Source of the DNA: JBMYTN01 sp049604415
GTDB lineage: Bacteria; Pseudomonadota; Alphaproteobacteria; Rhodospirillales; Rhodospirillaceae
DNA length: 30,486 bases
Direction of reading: 5' to 3'
NCBI GenBank assembly: GCA_049604415.1
Contig: JBMYTN010000049.1
Span: 1 to 30,486 of the forward strand
Made by a program: the position numbers and the translations under genes. Positions 8,904-16,068 of the stretch are shown here, piece after piece. Under the pieces are notes generated by a model. That model was not told the DNA's origin, did not search any database, and saw only the letters and a program-made list of their open reading frames with translations. Position 1 is the first letter of the stretch. Each line of letters opens with the position of its first letter.

Positions 8904-8922
8904 TGCTGCAAAAAATGCAGCA
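8904..8922. promoter_or_regulatory. Operator-like palindrome upstream of the BMP importer operon
   Basis: TGCTGCA-AAAAA-TGCAGCA is a perfect 7-bp inverted repeat around an A-tract, about 120 bp upstream of the BMP gene start. Related sequences occur upstream of the second importer operon (14159-14198) and of the LysR gene (15173-15187). A shared decamer TGGAGTGCTG precedes the first two. A LysR-type binding site is the simplest reading. Confidence 0.65.
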
Positions 8923-9061
8923 GGCATGATGCAAAATCGGTTCAGATTAAATCAGGCGCAACTGCCTAAAACTTCATCAACCAAGGCGTTTGCAGACCTC
9001 GGCCCGGCAAAGCCTTGATTCATTGGATGTTCTACAGCGCCCGACCCCATTGGCGTCCGGC

Positions 9062-9096
9062 AAAAGGGGCCGTGACCAAAGCGGCTCTGCCCTTTT
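9062..9096. terminator. Possible intrinsic terminator after the NitT-type operon
   Basis: AAAAGGG and CCCTTTT form 7-bp outer arms with an inner GCCG/CGGC pairing. The structure lies just beyond the stop of the hydrolase gene at 9112 on the minus strand. The U-run is part of the arm rather than free, so efficiency is uncertain. Confidence 0.4.
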
Positions 9097-9111
9097 CTGC
9101 GGCGACCAGGC

Positions 9112-9789
9112 TCAGGGAAGCTGGGCGACAAAACAGGCGCTGTCGGACACGGTTCCAAACACCCCGCCCTGCATTTTGACCATTTTGATCGCCGCGTCAT
9201 GATTGCCTTTGTCGGTCGCCCCACAGCAATCTTCCAGGATCAGGCATTCAAAGCCCCGGTCATTGGCCTCGCGCATGGTGGTATGGACGCAGACATCGGT
9301 GGTGATGCCGGTCAGGACAATGTTCTCAATGCCTCGGGTGCGCAGCAGCAGCTCCAGATCCGTGGCGCAAAAGCTGCCCTTGCCGGGCTTGTCGATGATG
9401 GACTCGCCGCTTTCCGGGGCCAGCTCGTCAATGATCTCCCAGCCCGGTTCTCCCCGGACCAGGATCCGGCCACAGGGACCGTCATCGCCGATCCCGGCCC
9501 CGACCTGGCGCGAGCGCCATTGTTTGTTGGCGGGCAGATCCGCCAGATCCGGGCGATGGCCTTCCCGGGTGTGCAGCACGTGGTAGCCCTTGGCGCGCAT
9601 GGCGCTCAGCACCGCTTTGATCGGCTCGATGGGTGCGCGGGTTAGGCTGAGGTCATAGCCCATGCTGTCCACATAACCGCCAATACCGCAGAAATCAGTC
9701 TGCATATCGATCACGATCAGGGCGGTGTTTTCCGGGCGCAAATCACCGTTATAGGGCCAGTCATAGGGATCAGCTTTGATCACCGCCAT
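9112..9789 (-). CDS. Isochorismatase-fold cysteine amidohydrolase (paralogue)
   Basis: 225 residues. The D-K-C triad is visible: Asp in TALIVIDMQTDFCGIGGYVD, Lys in IIDKPGKGSFCATDLE, nucleophile Cys in GITTDVCVHTTMREANDRGF. It shares HTREGHRPDLADLP and GRILVRGEPGWEIIDELAP with the protein at 2339-3004, so the two are clear paralogues. The GIGGYVD segment is typical of biuret/ureidoacrylate-type amidases. The start follows GAAGGAGCATCCCCC. It is the last gene after the nitrile hydratase-like subunits, and may hydrolyse an amide made by that enzyme. Confidence 0.85.
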   Translation of the reverse strand: MAVIKADPYDWPYNGDLRPENTALIVIDMQTDFCGIGGYVDSMGYDLSLTRAPIEPIKAVLSAMRAKGYHVLHTREGHRPDLADLPANKQWRSRQVGAGIGDDGPCGRILVRGEPGWEIIDELAPESGESIIDKPGKGSFCATDLELLLRTRGIENIVLTGITTDVCVHTTMREANDRGFECLILEDCCGATDKGNHDAAIKMVKMQGGVFGTVSDSACFVAQLP

Positions 9790-9822
9790 GGGGGATGCTC
9801 CTTCTCAACGAACCAAACATGA

Positions 9823-10488
9823 TCACCGTGTGACCCCAACCAGCCGATCCCGGGTCACCAGGGCTTCCAGCTCCGGGATGGTTTGTTGGTCCAGATCTGC
9901 CGGGGGTTCCGGCAACACCAGATAGCGCATATCCGCATTGCTATCATGGACAACCAGATCCATCTCGGCGGGCAGATCGGTGCCGAATTCCGACAGCACG
10001 GTGCGGGGTTCGCGCACGGTCCGAGCGCGATAGGCCTTGGAGATGTACCAGGATGGCGGCTGGCCCAGGATCGAGCGCGGATAGCACGAACACAGGGTGC
10101 AGGTGATCAGATTGTGGGTCTCTGGCGTGTTCTCGACGACCACAATCTGCGCCTCGCCCACGGCAATGCCGATTTCGCCGATGGCCTGTTTGCCATTGGC
10201 CAGCAGCCGTTCCTTATAGGCGGGGTCGGTCCAGGCCCGGACCACGATCTTGGCCCCTTGGTGGATGCCAGGCGATTCCAGCTTTTCAATCTCGCGGGTC
10301 ACTTCCGGGGCGGTGAGCAGGCCCTTGGCGATCAGCACGTCTTGCAGGGCATCAATGATGATCTGGCCTTCCTGGTTGCCCGCATCATCCTCGACAATCA
10401 GGGCCTCGTGATCATCATGCTGGTGGTCGCCATGGTCATGGCTATGGTCATGGCTGTGGCCGTGATCGTGGTCATGGGTGCCGCTCAT
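9823..10488 (-). CDS. Nitrile hydratase alpha / thiocyanate hydrolase gamma subunit with His-rich tail
   Basis: 221 residues. The metal-binding claw is CTLCSC at Cys130, Cys133, Ser134, Cys135. The Thr in the second position is the mark of the cobalt type. It is followed by LGQPPSWY and YRARTVREPRTVLSEFG, standard alpha-subunit segments. In this family the cysteines are oxidised to sulfinate/sulfenate and the metal hydrates a nitrile or thiocyanate. The first 28 residues are almost only His and Asp (HDHDHGHSHDHSHDHGDHQH), probably a metal-loading tail. The start overlaps the preceding stop by 4 bp. With two short beta-type subunits, the set resembles ScnBAC of thiocyanate hydrolase; the nitrile hydratase alternative is equally open. 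Confidence 0.82.
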   Translation of the reverse strand: MSGTHDHDHGHSHDHSHDHGDHQHDDHEALIVEDDAGNQEGQIIIDALQDVLIAKGLLTAPEVTREIEKLESPGIHQGAKIVVRAWTDPAYKERLLANGKQAIGEIGIAVGEAQIVVVENTPETHNLITCTLCSCYPRSILGQPPSWYISKAYRARTVREPRTVLSEFGTDLPAEMDLVVHDSNADMRYLVLPEPPADLDQQTIPELEALVTRDRLVGVTR

Positions 10489-10808
10489 GCTGAACCTCTC
10501 TCGCCAGTGTGTGCTGGCTCCAGCCAGTGGTCATAGATTTCAATGATCAACCGGTCCCGCTCCGGCAGCTTGTCATCGGGCCAGAGGGCTGTTTGGGCAA
10601 AGGAGACCCGATAGAGGTCGATGGCCGGACCGCTGGTGACCCCCACCGCCAGATCCTCGGGGTTCAGATAGGTGCCGCAATATTGCACCACCTCCCCGGT
10701 TTGGCCGCGGACGTAATAGGGAATGCGCACATGGCCGGTTTTGCTCAAGGCCAGGACCGTGACCTGATCGCCAATGTCGAACCGTCTGCTGGCGGGATCA
10801 CTTGGCAT
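10485..10808 (-). CDS. Nitrile hydratase beta, C-terminal-half subunit (ScnA-like)
   Basis: 107 residues with the SH3-like barrel of nitrile hydratase beta C-termini: RRFDIGDQVTVL, then TGHVRIPYYVRGQTGEV, then LYRVSFAQTALWPD and a final EIYDHWLEPA. In ordinary nitrile hydratase this is fused to the N-terminal half; here it is separate, as in thiocyanate hydrolase and toyocamycin nitrile hydratase. It overlaps the gene before it by 11 bp and the alpha-type gene after it by 4 bp (ATGA), so equal production by coupled translation is likely. Confidence 0.8.
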   Translation of the reverse strand: MPSDPASRRFDIGDQVTVLALSKTGHVRIPYYVRGQTGEVVQYCGTYLNPEDLAVGVTSGPAIDLYRVSFAQTALWPDDKLPERDRLIIEIYDHWLEPAHTGERGSA

Positions 10809-11157
10809 GATCGTCCGCCTCTTGCGTCCCTGCAGCCCAAACCGCTTGTTTGCGCGCTATGGCGGCGTCCAGCTCGGCCTGATCAATGACGCCCTTCTCG
10901 ACCAAGATATCCACCATGGCATCCAGGCGGCGGCGGTAGAAGGACAGGTATTTGTATTTGTCGGCCCCGAAGCTTTCAAAGCCCCGGCGCATTTCATCGA
11001 GCGAAATAATCCGCCGGGTGCCGTCGCCCAGCAGATTGCGGATCGCCTCGGTTTGTTTTTCCCAATGCATCCAGGGCAGTTCCTGCATTGGGATTTTGCC
11101 AGCGGCATCTCCGCCAATATCGTGATAGCCGCGCGGGCTGTCGGTCTTGTCTACCAT
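10798..11157 (-). CDS. Nitrile hydratase beta, N-terminal-half subunit (ScnB-like)
   Basis: About 119 residues from the ATG at 11157. MVDKTDSPRGYHDIGGDAAG is like the H-D-[ML]GG start of nitrile hydratase beta. It continues with PWMHWEKQTEAIRNLLGD, DEMRRGFESFG, YLSFYRRRLDAMVDILVEKG and a final EL..AI helix. The frame is open upstream to 11235, but those codons lie inside the end of the ATPase gene. Gene order scnB-like, scnA-like, scnC-like matches the thiocyanate hydrolase operon of Thiobacillus. Confidence 0.78.
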   Translation of the reverse strand: MVDKTDSPRGYHDIGGDAAGKIPMQELPWMHWEKQTEAIRNLLGDGTRRIISLDEMRRGFESFGADKYKYLSFYRRRLDAMVDILVEKGVIDQAELDAAIARKQAVWAAGTQEADDHAK

Positions 11158-11174
11158 TGGGCCGTCTGCTCTCT

Positions 11175-12011
11175 TTATCCGGTTTCTGTGGCCAACTCGT
11201 TGACCCGGGCCTCCCGCTGAAAGATCTCCAAACACTGGCTGCGCAGCCGAACAAAATCGGGTTCGGTCAGGGTGTGGGCATCCCGGGGTCGAGGCAGCGT
11301 GTTTTCCACCAAAGCCGCGACCCGAGAGGGCCGCCGGGTCAGCAGCAACACCGTATCGGCCATCTGCACCGCCTCTTCCAAGTCATGGGACACCAGCATC
11401 ATAGTGGTGCCGGTCTTTTCAAAGATTGTTTGCAGCTTCTCCCGCATCAACAGGGTCATCTCATAATCCAACGCCGAGAACGGCTCATCGAGGAACAAAA
11501 CCTCCGGCTCCGGAGCCAGGGCGCGCAGGATCGAGACCGCCTGTTGCTGGCCGCCGGACAGCATGTAGGGATAGGCGTTCAGATCGATCTTGATGCCGAA
11601 ATCTTCAATCAATTGCTCAACCCGCCGGGTGCGTTCCGGGCGCGGCATGCCTTTGAGCTTTAAGGGATAATGAATATTGTCGATGGCCCGCAACCAGGGG
11701 AACAGCGCCTCGCGGTAATTTTGAAACACATAGGAGATGTTGGTTTCCTGGATGGTCTGCCCGTCATACAGGACCTCGCCCGCATCCCGGGGCATCAGCC
11801 CAGAAATCATATTGATCAAGGTGCTTTTGCCGCAGCCATTGGGGCCGAACACGCTGGTGAAGGTGCCCAGTTCCAGCTCCAAATCAAAGCCGTCATACAC
11901 CACCTTTTTGCCAAAGCTTTTGCTCAGCCCTTTGATCTTCAGGGGCCGGGTGCGGCGTTGGGGCGTCGATGTGCTTTGGTCTTGCGGAGGGGTCGCTGCG
12001 AGGGCGGTCAT
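11175..12011 (-). CDS. ABC transporter ATPase (NitT/TauT family)
   Basis: About 278 residues from ATG 12011. Motifs: Walker A GPNGCGKST, Q-loop VFQNYREALFPWL, signature LSGGQQQAVSILRALA, Walker B VLFLDEPFSALD, switch His MLVSHDLEEAVQMAD. The Q-loop with FPWL is typical of SsuB/TauB/NrtD proteins, which import sulfonates, nitrate, nitriles, thiocyanate or pyrimidine precursors. It works with the binding protein at 12109 and the permease at 13185. It ends 17 bp before the hydratase subunit gene. Confidence 0.92.
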   Translation of the reverse strand: MTALAATPPQDQSTSTPQRRTRPLKIKGLSKSFGKKVVYDGFDLELELGTFTSVFGPNGCGKSTLINMISGLMPRDAGEVLYDGQTIQETNISYVFQNYREALFPWLRAIDNIHYPLKLKGMPRPERTRRVEQLIEDFGIKIDLNAYPYMLSGGQQQAVSILRALAPEPEVLFLDEPFSALDYEMTLLMREKLQTIFEKTGTTMMLVSHDLEEAVQMADTVLLLTRRPSRVAALVENTLPRPRDAHTLTEPDFVRLRSQCLEIFQREARVNELATETG

Positions 12012-12108
12012 TGCGGTCTTCGCTCCCAAGGGCGGGTCAGTATCACGAAAGCGCAGAAGGGATGTGCTCCGAGAAGCACATCCCAACCCTGCGAGGGGGT
12101 CCTTTAAA

Positions 12109-13101
12109 TCAGCTGCCGAAATCGCTCATCTGCAGCATTTTGGTGCGCACATCCATCGGCCCTTCCATCACCCCTTCGGAGACAAACACATCCACAAAGG
12201 CCTGATAGGAGTTCAGGTCAGTTTCATTCAGGTCGGAGAAGCTGCGCAGATAGGGCTTGGCCAACAGATCCAGCTGATCGTCGCGAATGGCGGTGTATTT
12301 CGGGATGATCGCCTTGTATTTATCGAAGTCGGCCATGGCCAGCGCGGTTGCTTCGTCGATGATCTCAACGATCTTCTTGGCCACTTCCGGACGCTCTTCA
12401 ATGAACTTGGTGGTCAGCACCGCTGCCCCGGAATAGAACGGGTCGGCGATGACCTGGGCCACCGGATTGACCATCACCCGCTCGACGCCATCAGTGGCCG
12501 CAGCGATGGATCCAACCGGCTCCAGCGACAAAGTGGCATCAACACTGCCGCCCATCACGGCGGGCACCTGTTGCGGCACCGCCAAGTCGGTCAAGGTCAC
12601 GTCTTTGTCCGGATCAAGGCCCGCAGCCCGGACCAGATGCTTGGTGATGGTGCGCCATTGAATGCCCGGCACATGGCCGATGGTTTTGCCGGTCAGATCG
12701 GCGAAGGTTTTGATCTCCGACCCGGTCTGCACAATCAAACCATCATTGATCAGATCCACACCAATGCCGCCACCTTGCAGGCCAAAGACCTTAAAGGTGC
12801 CCGGGAACTTGGCTTCCGCCAACATGGCGATCCCCGCAGCGGCCCCCGGCGGGCCAAAGTCCGCCCGACCGCCGACAAGGGCGTCAATGATGTGGTTTGG
12901 CGACTGCATCTTGTTGGACTCAACCTTGATGCAGGCCTTTTCGAACAAGCCTTCTTCATGGGCGACGTAATAGGCCGTGGTCTGCATGATCGGCAGCCAG
13001 GCCGAGATCACTTCCTCATAGGAGTCACAAGCCTGGGCCGTCCCGATACTCAAGACACTGGCCAGCCCGGTTAGAGCAAACAGTTTCTTCACATTGACCA
13101 T
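12109..13101 (-). CDS. NMT1/TauA-like substrate-binding protein
   Basis: About 330 residues. ATG at 13101 has GGAAGGACGTAGAG upstream and opens a Sec signal, MVNVKKLFALTGLASVLSIG, with cleavage near TAQA-CD. The mature protein shows the family pattern: ISAWLPIMQTTAYYVAHEEG, then VGGRADFGPPG.., DLTGKTIGHVPG (domain-closing motif) and SVDATLSLEPV. The ligand is probably a small anion or nitrile, given the linked three-subunit hydratase. It lies between permease and ATPase genes in a typical ABC operon. Confidence 0.9.
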   Translation of the reverse strand: MVNVKKLFALTGLASVLSIGTAQACDSYEEVISAWLPIMQTTAYYVAHEEGLFEKACIKVESNKMQSPNHIIDALVGGRADFGPPGAAAGIAMLAEAKFPGTFKVFGLQGGGIGVDLINDGLIVQTGSEIKTFADLTGKTIGHVPGIQWRTITKHLVRAAGLDPDKDVTLTDLAVPQQVPAVMGGSVDATLSLEPVGSIAAATDGVERVMVNPVAQVIADPFYSGAAVLTTKFIEERPEVAKKIVEIIDEATALAMADFDKYKAIIPKYTAIRDDQLDLLAKPYLRSFSDLNETDLNSYQAFVDVFVSEGVMEGPMDVRTKMLQMSDFGS

Positions 13102-13184
13102 CTCTACGTCCTTCCAAGTTGATCGTGACATGCTCCAGGTCGACCTGATCCGGCCCAGACCTGGGACTAACGGTTCGGCACTCC

Positions 13185-14072
13185 CTACCGCCCGGCCCAA
13201 TGGACCAGATACTTCTCAAGAATAAGGAATAGGATGTTGAGTCCGTATCCCATGGCTCCGGTCACAAGGATTGAGCCATACATATCGGTCAAATTATAAG
13301 AGATCTGGGCGTCGATTATTCGGTGACCCAAGCCATCCGTGGCGCCGATAAACATTTCTGCGACAATAATGACGACCAGAGAGATCGATATACCGGTGCG
13401 AATACCGATGAATGTTTGCGGCAGGGTCTCGTAAAACACCACATCGAAGAACACCCGCAGTTTTGACGCCCCCATGGAGCGGGCGGCCAGCATTCTGGTC
13501 TGGCGGGCATTCATCACCCCATAGGCGACGTTGAACACGACGATCAGCCAGCCAGCGAAGGCTGCCACCGCGATCTTGGAAAAATCGCCCAGACCGAACA
13601 GCAGCAGAAACAGCGGGAACATGGCGGTGGCCGGGGTGGAGCGGAAAAAATCGATAATGAATTCAACGGAGCGATAAATCTTGTCATTGACCCCAAGCAC
13701 GATCCCAATGGGCACCCCGGCCAGGGAAGCTACCAGCAATGCATAAAACACCCGCACAAATGTATAGTAAAAGTCCTCCATCATATTGCCGGATATGATG
13801 TTCTTCCAGGTATCACTTAACGTGGCGAAGGGAGACGGCAGGAGATTGGCGTCTACCAGGGTAAAGGCATAGGCAATCCACCAGACCCCGATCAAAATAA
13901 AGGGGCCAGAGACAACAATGCTGATTTGTGAAAGAGAATTATACAGATCGCTCTTCGAAAGCTGAAAAGAAGCCTTCGACACAGAGCCTTGTTGGCCAGA
14001 ACTGCTGCGCTCGAGTTTTTGCACGCACGGCCTCCACAACACTGCTTGGTGCATTTTATTCTGGTAATGCAT
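13185..14072 (-). CDS. ABC transporter permease (TauC/SsuC type)
   Basis: 295 residues with about six membrane segments (IVVSGPFILIGVWWIAYAF; VRVFYALLVASLAGVPIGIV; IAVAAFAGWLIVVFNVAYGV; GYGLNILFLILEKYLV among them). The cytoplasmic EAA-like loop is MLAARSMGASKLRVFFDVVF. It is the first gene of the operon. Its polar N-terminal ~40 residues are longer than usual and a downstream start is possible; I saw no clearly better ribosome site. Confidence 0.85.
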   Translation of the reverse strand: MHYQNKMHQAVLWRPCVQKLERSSSGQQGSVSKASFQLSKSDLYNSLSQISIVVSGPFILIGVWWIAYAFTLVDANLLPSPFATLSDTWKNIISGNMMEDFYYTFVRVFYALLVASLAGVPIGIVLGVNDKIYRSVEFIIDFFRSTPATAMFPLFLLLFGLGDFSKIAVAAFAGWLIVVFNVAYGVMNARQTRMLAARSMGASKLRVFFDVVFYETLPQTFIGIRTGISISLVVIIVAEMFIGATDGLGHRIIDAQISYNLTDMYGSILVTGAMGYGLNILFLILEKYLVHWAGR

Positions 14073-14135
14073 CCTCCGCGCAGCAAATTGCGCGGTTTTG
14101 ACAAGGCGCTTATTTGCAACGTGGCAATACCCTAG

Positions 14136-14198
14136 TGGAGTGCTGTGTTATCGTCTCCTGCTAAAAATGCAGCATCGCGCTGCAAATATCGCAGCGCG
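14136..14198. promoter_or_regulatory. Operator region between LysR gene end and importer operon
   Basis: TGGAGTGCTG (14136-14145, identical to the decamer near 8899) is followed by TGCT-AAAAA-TGCAGCA (14159-14174) and then a perfect 8-bp inverted repeat CGCGCTGC-N7-GCAGCGCG (14176-14198). These lie in the 165 bp upstream of the permease start at 14072. They match the palindrome style in front of the BMP operon and of lysR, consistent with one LysR regulator. Confidence 0.6.
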
Positions 14199-14237
14199 TC
14201 ATTCGCTTATTCCGTGAGTGCCTGAGAAAGCAGCGCT

Positions 14238-15146
14238 TTATTCGCAGTCAAAGCGGCTGACAAAGGTCTCTTGCATTTGCATGGCAAAGCGCGAGGCGGC
14301 CACCGGCAGGATGCGGTTCTGCAGCTGGCCGAAATACAGATAGCCCGGGGCCACATCCCGGCTGTCGATCGGGCGGTGAACAATGCCGTCCAGTTCGGTT
14401 TGCTTTGGCAAACCGATGGGCAGTTGGAAGGCCAGGGTTTCATCGACGCCAACATATTGGCGCAGGAACTCAAAACTGTCGGACTGGATGGAGGGCCTCA
14501 GGTCTGACGAGGTCCGTCGGGCAGCCGCCTCCAGCAAATGCCGGACGCCATAGGGGGCGGTAGGCAGGGCCAAGGGATATTCCAGGCATTCCCGCAGGCG
14601 CAGAGTCTTTTGGCCCGCCAAGGGATGCCCCGCTCCCATGATCGCATGCACCGGTTGGCTGATGGTCAGCAAGGTCTGAAATTCCGCCATCCGCACCGGC
14701 TCAAACACCAAGGCAATATCGGCGGAGCGATCAATCAGCGCCTCCTCAGCGGCGGCCCGATCCCGGACCAGGACCTCGAAAGTGACCGCCTTATGGTCCT
14801 GGCGATAGCGGGCGATTTGCTCGGGCAGGAAATAGGGCAACAAGGCCTGGGAGCAAGCGATGCGGACATGGCCCCGACGCTCGCCAATCAGATCGGCGAT
14901 TTGGGATTTGGCCCGCTCCATCTCGCTCAGCTGATTGCGGATCTGGTGGATCATCACCTCGCCCGCTGCGGTCAGGCGCACCCCCTGGGGCACGCGCTCA
15001 AACAAAGGCACGCCAAGATCTTCTTCCAAAGCCAGGATGCGCCGGTTCAACGCGGTCGAGGTGATCGCCAAGGTCTCGGCGGCTTTGCGGATCGACCCGG
15101 CTTTGGCCACCGCATCCACATAACGAAAGGGCTGAAGAAGACGCAA
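14238..15146 (-). CDS. LysR-family transcriptional regulator
   Basis: About 302 residues, the standard length. TTG at 15146 with GGGAGCAGGAA upstream is chosen. The frame is open further back, but only from here does the family alignment begin: RLLQPFRYVDAVAKAGSIRK, then the helix-turn-helix AAETLAITSTALNRRILALE, then GVPLFERVPQGVRLTAAGE. The effector domain follows with RIACSQALLPYFLPEQIARY. It probably senses a substrate or product of the neighbouring operons and binds the T/CTGCA-type palindromes, including those upstream of its own gene (autoregulation). Target assignment is inference from the shared palindromes. Confidence 0.88.
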   Translation of the reverse strand: MRLLQPFRYVDAVAKAGSIRKAAETLAITSTALNRRILALEEDLGVPLFERVPQGVRLTAAGEVMIHQIRNQLSEMERAKSQIADLIGERRGHVRIACSQALLPYFLPEQIARYRQDHKAVTFEVLVRDRAAAEEALIDRSADIALVFEPVRMAEFQTLLTISQPVHAIMGAGHPLAGQKTLRLRECLEYPLALPTAPYGVRHLLEAAARRTSSDLRPSIQSDSFEFLRQYVGVDETLAFQLPIGLPKQTELDGIVHRPIDSRDVAPGYLYFGQLQNRILPVAASRFAMQMQETFVSRFDCE

Positions 15147-15172
15147 TTCCTGCTCCCGGCTTCCCTGGTCTG

Positions 15173-15187
15173 CTGCAAAAATTGCAG
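15173..15187. promoter_or_regulatory. LysR-type palindrome upstream of the regulator gene
   Basis: CTGCAA-AAA-TTGCAG is a perfect 6-bp inverted repeat, 26 bp upstream of the TTG start at 15146. A further related half-site (CTGATTGCAGAC) follows at about 15197. The position suits autoregulation. Confidence 0.6.
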
Positions 15188-15279
15188 AGCTTGCCGCTGA
15201 TTGCAGACACATATTGCATCGGAAGGGACCGACATAAAGCCCCGCAGCCGGATAAAAACCAGATACAAAAATTCCTGAC

Positions 15280-15984
15280 CTAAACCGGTCGCCCGGCCCG
15301 CAACACCTGGCCTTGCGCGGCAGGGGTGGTTCTGAGGGCAAACACCCGACCGAAACGTTTGAAATGCAGCGCGTGGTCCGGGCCTTCCCCGACCGCCCGC
15401 AGGCGGCGCTGGAACTCCGCTTCCGAGATATCGTCCTCCAGCACACAGAGCCGGTCAAAATCCCGTTGCCGGTAGACCGGGCCGGACCAGGACTCCTGGA
15501 GCACCGGCAGAGGGCTTAAGTCCCGCAGCAGGGTTGGGACCAGCCGGTCAAACAGCTCGAGCAAGGACTGGAAACTGAGCCCATCCAGCTGGGCCCGGTC
15601 CGCCCCATCCGGAATGGCAAACCGATCCACCGCGACAATCGCCCCGCTGTCGACCTGGGGGGCCAGTTCATGGACCGTACTGCCAAACATCGCCGCCCCG
15701 GCATACAGCGCAAAGCAGGACGGATAACGCCCCCGCACCTCCGGCGGACCCGGGTGAAAATTATAGCCCGGCCCGGGCAAACGCTGCAGCACCTCCGGCG
15801 GCACCAGAATATCGGTGCCCACGGTGATCACGCGCGTGTCCTCCAAGCTGGTTTGACAACGTGCGGCAAAGGCCTGTTTGCTGTGAATGGTCCGGACAGG
15901 AGCGCTGGGCGCCGCAGCCTGCAGCCTTGCCATCAAAGCCTCCGCCAGGGCCGGGTCGGTCAGCAGCAGAATTTCTGAAACCAT
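15280..15984 (-). CDS. Formyltransferase-fold protein (FMT-like), single domain
   Basis: About 234 residues from the ATG at 15984, which has GAGAG upstream (an ATG at 16008 is also in frame). The catalytic N-H-D triad of 10-formyltetrahydrofolate transferases is present: Asn75 and His77 in YNFHPGPPEVRGRYPSCFAL, and Asp112 in HELAPQVDSGAIVAVDRF. It lacks an obvious C-terminal OB domain as in methionyl-tRNA formyltransferase, so it is unlikely to be the housekeeping enzyme. The formyl acceptor is unknown. It stands between an amide-metabolism regulon and a lanthipeptide cluster, divergent from lanM, so it could belong to either. Small-molecule or peptide formylation are both conceivable. Confidence 0.78.
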   Translation of the reverse strand: MVSEILLLTDPALAEALMARLQAAAPSAPVRTIHSKQAFAARCQTSLEDTRVITVGTDILVPPEVLQRLPGPGYNFHPGPPEVRGRYPSCFALYAGAAMFGSTVHELAPQVDSGAIVAVDRFAIPDGADRAQLDGLSFQSLLELFDRLVPTLLRDLSPLPVLQESWSGPVYRQRDFDRLCVLEDDISEAEFQRRLRAVGEGPDHALHFKRFGRVFALRTTPAAQGQVLRAGRPV

Positions 15985-16021
15985 CACACTCTCTGGATGA
16001 CGCGCCATGGGATTTTGTGCT

Positions 16022-16041
16022 CTATGGTTTCTAACCTATAG
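16022..16041. promoter_or_regulatory. Palindrome in the divergent lanM/formyltransferase promoter region
   Basis: CTATGGTT-TCT-AACC(T)ATAG is an imperfect 8-bp inverted repeat with one bulged T, in the 84-bp gap between the two divergent starts. It could be an operator controlling both genes. AT-rich promoter-like sequence overlaps it. Confidence 0.4.
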
Positions 16042-16068
16042 AAAGCGTCCCCATAAAAACAGGGTCCC

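Noticed and set aside
11158..11235. Longer start for the ScnB-like subunit
   Set aside because: The extra codons lie inside the ATPase gene end, and the family similarity begins only near the ATG at 11157.
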